Notes: generated by a model from the letters alone, not told the origin. DNA of 19,474 nt from JBCCFW01 sp039029535 (GCA_039029535.1 JBCCFW010000151.1:1-19474), one strand, 5' to 3'. Counted from the stretch's first letter, positions 6,801 through 14,400 are shown. Program-made: numbers and translations.

Positions 6801-7494
6801 ACGGGATGCTCACGACGTTCGGGTCGTAGGCGAAGCTCAGACCGGCCTCAGGGAACTGACTCACCAGCGCGTCCATGCCCTCGATGATCTCGGCGGTCAC
6901 GAGGTCGGGCCGCGGCATCCCGGGGTAGGCGGGGTCGTCGTTGGTCCAGTCCTCCGTGTCCGCGTCGAGGGTCCCGTCGCTCTCGAGCATGACGATGCCG
7001 ATGGCGACGCGACCGATGAGCACGCGACCCGAGCGGCGGCAGCTCCCACCGGAGTGGGGACGCAGGCCGTCGCGTGGGTCGGGGAGGAGCGCGTCACCAC
7101 GCAGTGGTGGGGGCTCGGGTCGATCGCCTCCGGTCGTGGGCAGGCCTTGGAAGTAGAGCTGTCCGAGTCGGTCGGCCGAGGAGACGGCGCCGGGGGACGC
7201 CGGGCTCGGAGAGGCGCTGGTCGGGCTGGCGACCAGGTCGAGCGTGACGCCGCTGTCGCGGACGGCGCTCAGAGCCGCGTCCGAGATGTCGCCGAGGAGT
7301 AGGTCGGGGGCGACGAGGTGGCGGATGCGGGCCCCGTGGCTCTCCAGGCGCTTCGCGACCGCGGCCAGGTCGGCAGGGCCGTCGGAGACGACGCGGAGGG
7401 CCCGTCGGGTGTCGGAAGAAGCGAGCGCGTGGCCGACGAAGAGGGCTGCGAGAAGGCCGAGAACAGGGAGCCGGAGACTGCGAGGAGAGGGCAT
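3805..7494 (-). CDS. Secreted multidomain metzincin-like metalloprotease, copy 1
   Basis: A 1229-residue exported protein. Residues 1-26 are a signal peptide (cleavage after ALA). Residues 34-95 look like a peptidase pro-region and are followed by a Pro/Ser linker. The catalytic domain (~155-390) has HEVGHNYGALD (328-338), i.e. HExxHxxGxxD with H328, H332 and D338 as likely zinc ligands and E329 as the base; the DEY ending recalls M64-type peptidases. DTDGDGILD (398-406) resembles a calcium loop and 420-520 an Ig-like domain. Three PPC domains follow (about 524-637, 638-753, 754-867), each opening with a Cys plus an Asp/Glu-rich segment. Then come an FN3-like stretch, a DUF11-like domain (~973-1048) and a YfaP/DUF2135-like end (~1085-1190). 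ATG at 7494 is preceded by CGGTGACGTCCC, whose GGTGA can pair with the 16S tail. The substrate is unknown. Confidence 0.85.
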   Translation of the reverse strand: MPSPRSLRLPVLGLLAALFVGHALASSDTRRALRVVSDGPADLAAVAKRLESHGARIRHLVAPDLLLGDISDAALSAVRDSGVTLDLVASPTSASPSPASPGAVSSADRLGQLYFQGLPTTGGDRPEPPPLRGDALLPDPRDGLRPHSGGSCRRSGRVLIGRVAIGIVMLESDGTLDADTEDWTNDDPAYPGMPRPDLVTAEIIEGMDALVSQFPEAGLSFAYDPNVVSIPYEAINRGAGERWQWGGAAMDTLGFSGFGGVNAYVEELKERFDADSGTVAFILDSLNDDDGYPSSGNFAYAILNGNYLVMTYDNNGWRIDGMDVVMAHEVGHNYGALDEYRSAGNSCSHLSGFLRVKNGNNDSAAGDSACESAVNCFMRANRTLNACSFTAHQLGIRDTDGDGILDPLDAPPDSTLDGAAFQVFETDAPSFTGTVSSFPDESEIEHARPAAFNDVTAAEYRVDGGAWMALAASDGDFGDTCETVDIALSGLSEGLHLLELRGTNDLGLVEPSPAAVEVYVNTDCADDPAEPDDSLSQAWARSGGLHAGLMRCAYDQDWSRFHLAGGAEVRVTVDHDAAASPLTVALVGPTGAELDSAMTTGGTVTLTVTAPFAGTHHVSVDGIADAETGYDLTIDADCIDDPSEPNATLATGAAVALGTTPDLVVCPDDVDHYLVGVQAFETLTVELAFEHDLGDLDLIVHAPDGTEAGRSDGTSDTERVEAMFTQEGLYGIEVRGKTTADSNVHDLTVTLTGCFDDLRENDDTQADARPLVPGEVLFGRLCDTDSDWFSFNVPETSLLRVQLNHSVAESDLDLELYRATPAGVYRRSTLRTSPEDITIKRAAAGDYFVRVYSTLGGAASYSLNVEVEDPILLFVTKTDTDAVLEWNDAGQECYTVSRSELPSDFTGAVESLVNDPAGDEDGEPLTVHVDPGVIVDDTRLYCYLVRPHDCGYGRIEATKTASPSPCVPPEPGGIPSVTYTISATNTSDLPVWGVSLEDSIPTEFDSFSVLSIPPGATDETVGRDVRVTNIDIPVGQTASVIVEGTLPPRVSEWPLIPSNQGLFRVPNELDPDGTVHLTDDPTTLAYQDDTRTAYWGFYGWFAISAYWHADMDLDLVILDPCGNLVSVADSRISDCDMNTGSINEEHSCALTVGSGRHESVIWFSGVPFGTYEVFLRFAETADDDGECTDRGAEDVTLMLAGQFFGGLQCHTFTLEPSSDLIYLHGFEIP

Positions 7495-7510
7495 GGGACG
7501 TCACCGCTGT
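7495..7510 (-). promoter_or_regulatory. Translation start leader shared by both proteases (copy 1)
   Basis: On the minus strand the start is preceded by AGCTCG, four bases, then CGGTGACGTCCC and ATG. Copy 2 has the same arrangement with a two-base spacer. GGTGA matches the TAAGGAGGTGATC complement of the 16S 3' end and lies six bases before ATG, so it probably acts as the ribosome binding site instead of a GGAGG core. Confidence 0.5.
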
Positions 7511-7590
7511 CGAGCTCCCGACCCACGATGAGTCGGGTTCGGGTGAACCTAGGTCGTTGCTCGAAGCGGTGGGCGGGGGGTGATCAGCAT

Positions 7591-7630
7591 GGTGAGAGAT
7601 CGTGCCTGGCTCGGGGCAGGATCTCTCACC
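7591..7630 (-). terminator. Strong hairpin overlapping the stop codon of copy 2
   Basis: GGTGAGAGATC (7591-7601) and GATCTCTCACC (7620-7630) form a perfect 11-bp stem. Inside it TGCC and GGCA (7603-7606 and 7615-7618) can add four pairs. The arm includes the stop codon of the upstream protease gene (7626-7628). There is no T-run on the minus strand, so it may be a terminator of the U-less type or a 3' stabiliser that separates expression of the two paralogues. Confidence 0.6.
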
Positions 7631-10600
7631 TCGGGAAGCTGAACGACAGCACGTGAACCGGTTCCGGGCTCGGCTCGATCGTGACCGGGTGGCACCGCAG
7701 GCCGCCGAAGTTCTGCCCGACGATCATGATCGTCACGTCCTCGGGGCCTCGGTCACGACAGTCCGGGCCGTCCTCGGCGGTCTCGGCCCAGCGGATGAAG
7801 ACATCGTAGGTGCCGATGGGGATCGAGCTGGTCCAGAGGATCGACTCGTGTCGTCCCGAGCCGATGGTCATCGTGCAGGAGTGCTCCTCGTTCACCTCGC
7901 CGATGCTGGAATCGCAGTCGCCGATTCGGGAGTCGGCCACCGAGATCGTGTTCCCGCAGGGATCGACGAGGACGAGGTCGAGGTCCAGGTCGGCGTGCCA
8001 GTAGGCGGCGACGGCGTGGAGCTGGTAGTCACCCCAGTACGCCGTTCTCGTGTCGTCACGGTACGCCAGGGTGGTCGGGTCGTCGGTCGGGAAGAGGGCT
8101 CCCAGCGGATCGATCCCATCGGGGACGCGGAACACGGCCTGGTTGCCGGGGATGAGGGGCCAGTCACTCATCAAGCGGGGCAGCGTTCCCTCGATGAGGA
8201 CGCTGGCGATCTCCCCCGCCGGCAGGTCGATGCCGGTCACGAGCAGGTCGCGGCCCACGGTGGTCTCCGTCGCGCCCGGGGGAACGGACAGCACGCGGAA
8301 CGATTCCAACTCGTCCGGCAGCGTGTTCTCCAGGCTGATGCCGAAGAGATCCTCCTCGCCCGGATTGCTCGCCGAGATCGTGTAGGTGATCGTCCCGATC
8401 CCACCGAGACCGGGTCTCGCGCAGGGCGCCGGCGAGACGATCTGAGTCGCCTCGATGCGGGCGCGGCCGCAGTCGTGAGGACGGACCCGGTAGGCATGGA
8501 GGGGCACGTCGTCGCCGATGACACCGGGATCGACGTGGGTGGTGAGGGGCTCGCCGTCCTCGTCGCCGGGCGGATCGTTGACCAGGGCTTCGACGGCCGC
8601 AGCGAAGTCGGAAGGGAGCTCACTTCGGCTCACCAGGTAGCACTCCTGCCCGACGTCGTTCCAGTCGAGAACCGCGTCGGTCTCGGTCTTGCTGACGAAC
8701 AGGAGAAGGGGGTCCTCGACTTCCACGGTGAGCTCGTAGGCCGACGTCCCGCCGAGGGATGAGAGGACCCGCAGGAAGTACTCGCCGGGCGCCGCACGCT
8801 GGACGGTGATGTCTTCGGGGGAGGTGAGCCGGGTCGAACGACGGAAGAGTCCGACGGGCTCGGCTCGATGGAGCTCGAGGTCGAGGCCGCCCTCGGCCAG
8901 CGAGTGGGCGAGCTGCACGCGGAGCAGGCTGGTCTCGGGAACGATGAAGGAGTACCAGTCGTCGTCGGTGTCGCAGAGTCGGCCGCTGATCGGCTCGCCC
9001 GGTGTCATCGGGCGGGCGTCGGCCTGCGTGTCGTCGTTCTCCCGGATGTCGTCGTGACAGCCGGTGAGGGTGACCGTGAGATCGTGGACGTTGGTGTCGG
9101 TGGGGGTCTTGCCCCGGACCTCGATCGCGTGGACCCCCTCGCGCGCGAACCTCACCTCGACGCTCTCCGAGTCGGTCAGGCCGTCGGAGCGACCGGCGAC
9201 CGTGCCGTCCGGAGCGTGGACGATGAGGTCGAGATCGCCGAGGTCGTGATCGAAGTCGACCTGGACGTGGAGGGTCTCGAGGACGTGCGTGCTCACCAGG
9301 TAGAAGTCGACGTCACCTGGACAGACGACGAGGTTCTCCGTCAGGCCGAGGGCGATGCCCGTGCCCGTCGCCGGATCCCCGTTCGGCTCGGAGGGCCCGT
9401 CGAGACAATCGGCGTCGAGCGTGAGCTGGTAGACGGTCTCGTCCTCGTCGATCCCGTCGATGGCGAGGTAGTGGGTCCCGTCGACCCGGGCGGTCGTCGT
9501 CAGGCTCAGTGCTCCGTCGGTGCTGGTGGCCGTGGCCTGCGTGCGGTGTGAGGGGTCGAGGACGCACGCGGTCAGCGGTCCGGCCAGGGGGTCGTGCTCG
9601 ACGGTGACTCGGAGCTCGGCGTCGCTCGCGAGATGGAAGCGGCTCCAGTCCGCGTCGTGAGCACAGCGCATCAGGCCGACATGGCGACCCACCGATCGGG
9701 TCCGGGCCTGCGCGATCGAGTCATCCGGTTCGGCGGAGTCGTCGGCGCAATCGGTGTTCACGTAGACCCCGACCTCGGCGGGGCTGGGCTCGACGAGACC
9801 GACGTCGTTGGTGCCGCGCAACTCGATGAGATGAAGTCCCTCGGACAGGCCGGACAGGGCGATGTCGACCTCCTCACAGGCATCGCCGAAGGCCCCGTCG
9901 GAGGCGACCAGGGGCATCCAGGCACCACCGTCCACGCGGACCTCGGCGGCGGTGATGTCGTTGAAGGCGGCTGGGCGTGCGTGGGGGCTCTCAGACGCTT
10001 CGGGGAGGCTGCTCACCGTGCCGGTCAGGGCGGGCGAGTCGGTCTCGAAGACCTGCAAGGGCGGGCCGTCGAGCGAGCTGTCGGGCGGAGCGTCGAGGGG
10101 ATCGATGATGCCGTCACCGTCGCTGTCGCGGATGCCGAGCTGACCCGCCGTGAACGAGCAGGCCACGTGCGTGCGGTTGCCACGCATGAAGCAGGCGACG
10201 GCGGACTCGCAGGCACCGTCCCCGGGCTCGCTGTCGTTGTTGCCGTTCCTGACCCGCAGGAAGCCGGCGACGTGCGAGCAGGTGTTGCCCGCTGCGCGGT
10301 ACTCGTCGAGGGCACCGTAGTTGTGAGCGAGCTCGTGCGCGATGACGACGTCCATCCCGTCGATGCGCCAGTCGGCGTTGTCGTAGGTCATGACGAAGTA
10401 GTCGCCGTCGAGGACGGCGTAGGCGAAGTTGCCCGAGCTCGGGTTGCCGTCCTCGTCGTTGAGGCTGTCGAGGACGAACGCGACCGTGCCCGAGTCGGCA
10501 TCGAAGCGCTCCTCGAGGTCCGCGATGTAGCTGTCGCGATCCGTGAAGCCCGCGTAGCCCAGGCTTTCCAGGGCGGCACCGCCCCAGGTCCAACGCTCGC

Positions 10601-11318
10601 CGGCGCCACGGTTGATCGCCTCGTAGGGGATGGTGACGATCCGTGGGTCGTAGGCGAAGCTCAAGTCGGCTTCGGGGAACTGGCTCACCAGGGCGTCCAT
10701 GCCCTCGATGATCTCGGCCATCACGAGCTCGGTTCGGTCCAGTCCGGGGTGCTCGGGGTCCTCGTTGGCCCAGTCCTCCGTGTCGGAGTCGATGGTGCCG
10801 TCGCTCTCGAGCATGAGGATGCCGATGGCGACGCGACCGACGAGCACTCGACCGGGGCCACGACAGCTCCCGCCGGCATGACGACGCAACCCGTCGCGTG
10901 GGTCGGCGGGAAGAGCGTCGCCGTGGAGCGGCGGGGGCGGCGGGCGGTCGTCACCGGGCTCCAGCGGCCCGTCGAGGTAGCGCCGCCCGAGGCGTGCGCT
11001 GCGCGAGCTGGCATCGGTGTCCATCGAACGGGGGCCCGCGCCGTCCGGAGCGTTGACGAGCTCGAGCTCGAGGCCACTGGAGCGGACACTGAGCAAGGCC
11101 GCGTCCGGGATGTCACCGAGCAGGAGATCGGGGGCCACGAGGTGACGGATGCGAGCCCCCTGGTTCTCGAGCCGACGAACGATCATTGCGAGATCGAGGG
11201 TCCCGTCGGCGTGAACCCGAACGGCACGGCGGGGCGAGGCGGCCTCGGAAGGACCGGGGACGAGCAGCCCGAGGAGGAGGGCGAGGCTCGAGGGCAGGAG
11301 TTGACGGATGTCGGACAT
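7626..11318 (-). CDS. Secreted multidomain metzincin-like metalloprotease, copy 2
   Basis: A 1230-residue tandem paralogue of the next gene downstream, co-linear over its whole length. It has a signal peptide (cleavage around SEA-AS, residue 26-27), a pro-region and a catalytic motif HELAHNYGALD at 328-338, at exactly the same residue numbers as copy 1. It also has the calcium-loop-like DSDGDGIID, the Ig-like region, three Cys-bearing PPC domains, the FN3-like stretch, DUF11-like domain and YfaP/DUF2135-like end. Conservation is highest around the zinc site, the cysteines and the C-terminal domain. The post-propeptide linker (~90-130) and part of the first PPC domain (~570-620) diverge most. 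HELAH replaces HEVGH, which leaves the metal ligands intact. The ATG at 11318 has the same CGGTGACGTCCC leader as copy 1. It is the promoter-proximal copy of the pair, so expression of copy 1 may depend on read-through of the hairpin at 7591-7630. Confidence 0.85.
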   Translation of the reverse strand: MSDIRQLLPSSLALLLGLLVPGPSEAASPRRAVRVHADGTLDLAMIVRRLENQGARIRHLVAPDLLLGDIPDAALLSVRSSGLELELVNAPDGAGPRSMDTDASSRSARLGRRYLDGPLEPGDDRPPPPPLHGDALPADPRDGLRRHAGGSCRGPGRVLVGRVAIGILMLESDGTIDSDTEDWANEDPEHPGLDRTELVMAEIIEGMDALVSQFPEADLSFAYDPRIVTIPYEAINRGAGERWTWGGAALESLGYAGFTDRDSYIADLEERFDADSGTVAFVLDSLNDEDGNPSSGNFAYAVLDGDYFVMTYDNADWRIDGMDVVIAHELAHNYGALDEYRAAGNTCSHVAGFLRVRNGNNDSEPGDGACESAVACFMRGNRTHVACSFTAGQLGIRDSDGDGIIDPLDAPPDSSLDGPPLQVFETDSPALTGTVSSLPEASESPHARPAAFNDITAAEVRVDGGAWMPLVASDGAFGDACEEVDIALSGLSEGLHLIELRGTNDVGLVEPSPAEVGVYVNTDCADDSAEPDDSIAQARTRSVGRHVGLMRCAHDADWSRFHLASDAELRVTVEHDPLAGPLTACVLDPSHRTQATATSTDGALSLTTTARVDGTHYLAIDGIDEDETVYQLTLDADCLDGPSEPNGDPATGTGIALGLTENLVVCPGDVDFYLVSTHVLETLHVQVDFDHDLGDLDLIVHAPDGTVAGRSDGLTDSESVEVRFAREGVHAIEVRGKTPTDTNVHDLTVTLTGCHDDIRENDDTQADARPMTPGEPISGRLCDTDDDWYSFIVPETSLLRVQLAHSLAEGGLDLELHRAEPVGLFRRSTRLTSPEDITVQRAAPGEYFLRVLSSLGGTSAYELTVEVEDPLLLFVSKTETDAVLDWNDVGQECYLVSRSELPSDFAAAVEALVNDPPGDEDGEPLTTHVDPGVIGDDVPLHAYRVRPHDCGRARIEATQIVSPAPCARPGLGGIGTITYTISASNPGEEDLFGISLENTLPDELESFRVLSVPPGATETTVGRDLLVTGIDLPAGEIASVLIEGTLPRLMSDWPLIPGNQAVFRVPDGIDPLGALFPTDDPTTLAYRDDTRTAYWGDYQLHAVAAYWHADLDLDLVLVDPCGNTISVADSRIGDCDSSIGEVNEEHSCTMTIGSGRHESILWTSSIPIGTYDVFIRWAETAEDGPDCRDRGPEDVTIMIVGQNFGGLRCHPVTIEPSPEPVHVLSFSFPR

Positions 11319-11335
11319 GGGACGTCACCGGGCGA
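11319..11335 (-). promoter_or_regulatory. Translation start leader shared by both proteases (copy 2)
   Basis: The minus strand reads AGCTCG, CC, CGGTGACGTCCC, ATG, essentially identical to the leader of copy 1. The conserved non-coding match supports the chosen start codons and a recent duplication or common translational control. Confidence 0.5.
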
Positions 11336-11509
11336 GCTTGGAGCCGTGGTGCTCGAGGGAAGGTAGGCAGGCAGGGCTCGCAGTCGAGGCTGGTGGTTCC
11401 CGTTGCGTGAGGGAGAGGGCGTGCACGCTCCGCATGACACCCTGGGGACGCTCATCACGGGCAGCGTGGTGGGCCGCTGACCGCGGTGAGTGAAGGAAGG
11501 AGGTGAGCC

Positions 11510-12220
11510 ATGCGCCATGACGTCTGCATCGATGCCGATGCACGGAGCTTCAGTCTCGCCAGCGTGGCGAACCTGGAGCAGCACGCCGAGTCGATCCTGG
11601 CCGACGTCGAGAGCGCGGCTCGACGTGGCCTCATCATCGGGAAGAAGCTTCACTCCGATGACGGGTGCCACGTCCGCGTGCTGGTGGGAGAGCTCGAGGG
11701 AGCCGAGCGCGAGTGGGTCGGTCGCTTGGTCGGCGCGCTGAGCATCCCGGACGGCCGGCTTCAGGTCATGGGCGGGCTCTGCCAGGACGCCTTCGACGAC
11801 GAGAGCACCTTTCATCGTGTCGAGGTCGAGCCCGGCGACCATCGCGTCGAGATCTACAGCTACTTCGGCGGATGCAATGGTGACGATTTCCACGCGGCGT
11901 CCGAGCAGGAGGGGCCTCCGTGGGGAGCCTGGTTCCGCGAGTCCCGGCCCGGTGAGGCCATGCCTGCCTGGCTGAAGATGGTGTTGTTCGAGGAGCCCGA
12001 GGAGGACCCGGGCTTCGAGAGCGAGTGGGAGGCGGAGGATGAGGACGAGCTCGACGACGCCTGCACCGAGGAGCAGGTCGTCGACTTCGTCATTCGTCTC
12101 GTGAAGGGGGCGGAGGTCGACGATCGCACGCCGACCGAGCGTGGGGTCTCGCCCCTCGTGATGGAGGTGCGTCGACCCGAGCGCTTCCCGCTGGCTCCCA
12201 TCGTCGGACGCGAGCCATGA
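11510..12220 (+). CDS. Small acidic protein of unknown family, paralogue A
   Basis: A 236-residue protein I do not recognise as a named family. It has no signal peptide or membrane segment, so it is probably cytoplasmic. Motifs shared with the next gene are VRVLVGELEGAEREWVGR (55-72), IPDGRL (79-84), VEVEPGDHRVEIYSY (104-118), AWFRESRPGE (140-149), DPGFESEW (166-173) and VDFVIRLVKG (191-200). The pattern of a PDGRL turn followed by a VEPGD-x-VE beta pair suggests a beta-rich fold, loosely reminiscent of DUF4241-type proteins, but this is not established. Residues 160-190 are very acidic. A near-perfect Shine-Dalgarno AAGGAGGTGA precedes ATG at 11510, implying strong translation. It is divergent from the protease pair across 191 bp and overlaps its own paralogue by ATGA. 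Confidence 0.82.
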   Translation: MRHDVCIDADARSFSLASVANLEQHAESILADVESAARRGLIIGKKLHSDDGCHVRVLVGELEGAEREWVGRLVGALSIPDGRLQVMGGLCQDAFDDESTFHRVEVEPGDHRVEIYSYFGGCNGDDFHAASEQEGPPWGAWFRESRPGEAMPAWLKMVLFEEPEEDPGFESEWEAEDEDELDDACTEEQVVDFVIRLVKGAEVDDRTPTERGVSPLVMEVRRPERFPLAPIVGREP

Positions 12221-12945
12221 GCTTCGACCAGGACGTGCTTCTCCACTGCGGTCGCTGGTGCACGCTCACCAGTGCCAGGCACGTGGCCGAGCATGGTGAG
12301 GCCCTGGCGAAGGGGACTGACCGTGGCCTGCCGCCCGGGCGACTCGTCTACAAGACCGTGGGCACGAAGGGCGAGCTCGCGGTCCGCGTGGTCATCGGCG
12401 AGCTTCGTGGCGCCGAGGAGGACTGGGTCGGTCGAGGCGAGTCCAGCCTCGAGCTTCCCGATGGTCGGCTCTTGATCGGTCGCCTGGACGAGGAGTGCCT
12501 CGATCCCCGTGCGACGCCTCAGCCCATCGAGGTCGAGCCCGGCGACTACGGCGTGGAGGTCTTCACGTATCTCGCCAGCGCCGCCGGACCGCACTGCTAT
12601 TGGAAGGCAGGGGGCGACGAGCCCTTCGCGGCCTGGCACCGCCGCACGCGACCGAGCGAGGAGCTTCCGCTCTGGCTGCAGGACGAGCTGATCTCGGGCG
12701 GTGGGTACGAAGACCCGGAGTTCGAGAGCCATTGGATGTCGATCCTCGAAGACGACAAGCGGCTCAACCCACTTCGACGGACCCTGGACCTGCGCCCGCC
12801 TCTCGACTTCGTCATCCGCCTGACTCCGGGCGTGCCGACACCGATGCCGATGCCGAAAGACTGGGACGAGATCGGCATGGAGGACGGTGCGCGTCGCCTC
12901 GAGGTCTTTCCCCGAACCCCGGTGTTCGGCGATCCCCGCGGCTGA
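12217..12945 (+). CDS. Small acidic protein of unknown family, paralogue B
   Basis: A 242-residue tandem paralogue of the preceding gene, starting at an ATGA overlap and so probably co-translated. Shared motifs are VRVVIGELRGAEEDWVGR (56-73), LPDGRLLI (80-87), IEVEPGDYGVEVFTY (104-118), AWHRRTRPSEELPLWL (139-154), DPEFESHW (166-173) and LDFVIRLTPG (196-205). All lie in the same order and at nearly the same positions. It lacks the long acidic run of paralogue A and has a Pro/Met-rich stretch at 207-213. There is no signal peptide. Function is unknown. Tandem duplication of such small soluble proteins is common among immunity-type families, but no cognate toxin is recognised here. It ends 14 bp before the convergent membrane-protein gene. 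Confidence 0.82.
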   Translation: MSFDQDVLLHCGRWCTLTSARHVAEHGEALAKGTDRGLPPGRLVYKTVGTKGELAVRVVIGELRGAEEDWVGRGESSLELPDGRLLIGRLDEECLDPRATPQPIEVEPGDYGVEVFTYLASAAGPHCYWKAGGDEPFAAWHRRTRPSEELPLWLQDELISGGGYEDPEFESHWMSILEDDKRLNPLRRTLDLRPPLDFVIRLTPGVPTPMPMPKDWDEIGMEDGARRLEVFPRTPVFGDPRG

Positions 12946-12959
12946 GAAGGAGAGGGCGC

Positions 12960-14264
12960 TCAGGCGGCCCGCAGCTGATCGCTCCCGAGCTCGTCGATCC
13001 TCTTCTGGAACGCGCGACTGGCGACGGTCTCCTGCACGGCGATGGACAGCGGCCCGAGCAGGCTCGCGACCAAGGGGAAGCCGGCGAGCAGAACCAGCAC
13101 GGCGAGGCTCGCTCGCACGAGCCAGCGTCCGGCGAGACGTTGCGTGATCCCGAGATGTCGACGTCGAGGTGCTGCCAGTCGGAAGCGTCCGAAGGCGAGC
13201 GCCGCGGCGGCACCGAGCACGGGGACGAGGCCGAGCAGCGCGCAAGCGATGCCGAGCTTCCAGGCGCGTCGTCGGAGCAAGGCCTGAAGCTCGGTCGGCC
13301 AGTCTCTCCCGGGGACGCCGAGCTCGCGCGCGTTGCCGGGCCAGCCGCAGGCACACGGCTCGCTGGCGAGAAGCTCGTCGGAGTCGCGTCGCTCGGCACA
13401 CGCGGGACAGCGCCCGGAGGCGAGGAGCTCGGCTCCGTGTCGGTACGGCGGGTCCGCTTCACTCGGCAGCTCGATCCAGCGATCGGGCCAGGCCCGCGAG
13501 CTCGCGCGACGCGTCGGCTGCCGACGCTGCTCACAGGCCGGGCAGGCGATGGCCTCGGGAAGGACCGCCGCGCCACAGGCACGACAGGGCTGACGTCGTT
13601 CCTTCTCGGCCTGCTCGACCCGACGTCGCAGCCAAGCGAGGCCACCGAGCATCACCGCCGCGAGAACGAGGCAGAGCAGGGGAGCGAAGAGAACGAGCAG
13701 GGCACCACCGGCGGCCCACAGGGCTTCGAGCCGGACGAAGACCTTGGCCAGGCCGAGACCCTCGCCGCCGTCGAGCTCGTCGAGGGCTTCGGTGAGACCG
13801 GCACGCCAGCGGGCGAAGAAGAACACGGCGATGCCGACCACGACCGTCATTGCGATGAGGGGAGCTCGACCGCCGCCCGCGAGCGCCACGCCTCCGGGCG
13901 AGGCGAGCTGCGCCAGCTCCTGGATGAGCTCGCGAGAGCTGCCCGAGGTCAGGGCGAAGGTCGAGAGCATGGCCGCGCCGGCCTTGAGCGCGGGCTGGAT
14001 CCAGTTGAGGACGACGCGGGCGTCGGGGCTCTCCTCGGCGAAGAGCTCGAGGAGCGTGAGGGCGCCCAGGCCGGCGAGGCCGGCGTCGCTGATGAGCCAG
14101 CCGAGGTCCTCGGGCCAGACGAGGGGAGCGTCCGAGATCAGCGGCAGCCAGGTCACCAGCTCGGGGAAGCGCCCGACGAGCGCCACCACGAACAGCGGCA
14201 GGAAGGCGCGGGCTGCGAAGACGCTCGTGCTGGAGAGGGCCTGGAGGGCGGCGAGGGGAGTCAT
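12960..14264 (-). CDS. DUF4126-like membrane protein with two zinc-ribbon motifs
   Basis: A 434-residue protein using ATG at 14264. The N-terminal part matches the DUF4126 pattern: a helix containing ARAFLPLFVVAL, a WPEDLGWLISD segment, then an E-rich loop and the NWIQPALKAGAA helix. Further hydrophobic helices lie at about 135-155 and 180-210. A cytoplasmic-type middle region carries two Cys clusters: C-x2-C-x10-C-x2-C (227, 230, 241, 244) and C-x2-C-x14-C-x-C (286, 289, 304, 306), both probable zinc ribbons. Two more hydrophobic segments follow (about 335-360 and 382-410). A GTG at 14330 would add 22 residues, but homology begins at the later ATG and a plausible promoter lies between. Function is unknown; the combination suggests a membrane protein with a metal-stabilised soluble insert. 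Confidence 0.78.
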   Translation of the reverse strand: MTPLAALQALSSTSVFAARAFLPLFVVALVGRFPELVTWLPLISDAPLVWPEDLGWLISDAGLAGLGALTLLELFAEESPDARVVLNWIQPALKAGAAMLSTFALTSGSSRELIQELAQLASPGGVALAGGGRAPLIAMTVVVGIAVFFFARWRAGLTEALDELDGGEGLGLAKVFVRLEALWAAGGALLVLFAPLLCLVLAAVMLGGLAWLRRRVEQAEKERRQPCRACGAAVLPEAIACPACEQRRQPTRRASSRAWPDRWIELPSEADPPYRHGAELLASGRCPACAERRDSDELLASEPCACGWPGNARELGVPGRDWPTELQALLRRRAWKLGIACALLGLVPVLGAAAALAFGRFRLAAPRRRHLGITQRLAGRWLVRASLAVLVLLAGFPLVASLLGPLSIAVQETVASRAFQKRIDELGSDQLRAA

Positions 14265-14299
14265 GGGCGGCTCAGCGGGAAGGGAAAGACCGTCCCTGA

Positions 14300-14329
14300 A
14301 TCCTACGTCGGCCGGACCGGTGATGTTCA
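14300..14329 (-). promoter_or_regulatory. Candidate promoter of the DUF4126-like gene
   Basis: On the minus strand TGAACA (14324-14329) lies 18 bp from TAGGAT (14300-14305), a modest sigma-70-like pair. It would start transcription near 14294, giving a leader of about 30 nt to the ATG at 14264 and excluding the GTG start at 14330. A plus-strand TACACT at 14341-14346 could be a -10 for the divergent lipoprotein operon, but no good -35 accompanies it. Confidence 0.3.
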
Positions 14330-14400
14330 CCCCGCCGAGCTACACTGAGGCTCCTGGAACGCTTCGGGCCTCGCTGGCTCGTCCCGCACGAGGTCTCGCC

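Noticed and set aside
4651..7302. An 883-codon open frame on the plus strand opposite protease copy 1, with a similar one at 9594-11366 opposite copy 2
   Set aside because: These are antisense shadows caused by GC-rich codon use. Their translations are low-complexity Gly/Val/Asp/Glu strings with no domain, signal or ribosome binding site.
14265..14330. GTG start at 14330 for the DUF4126-like gene
   Set aside because: The family match begins at the ATG at 14264, and a candidate promoter lies inside the would-be extension. Not fully excluded.
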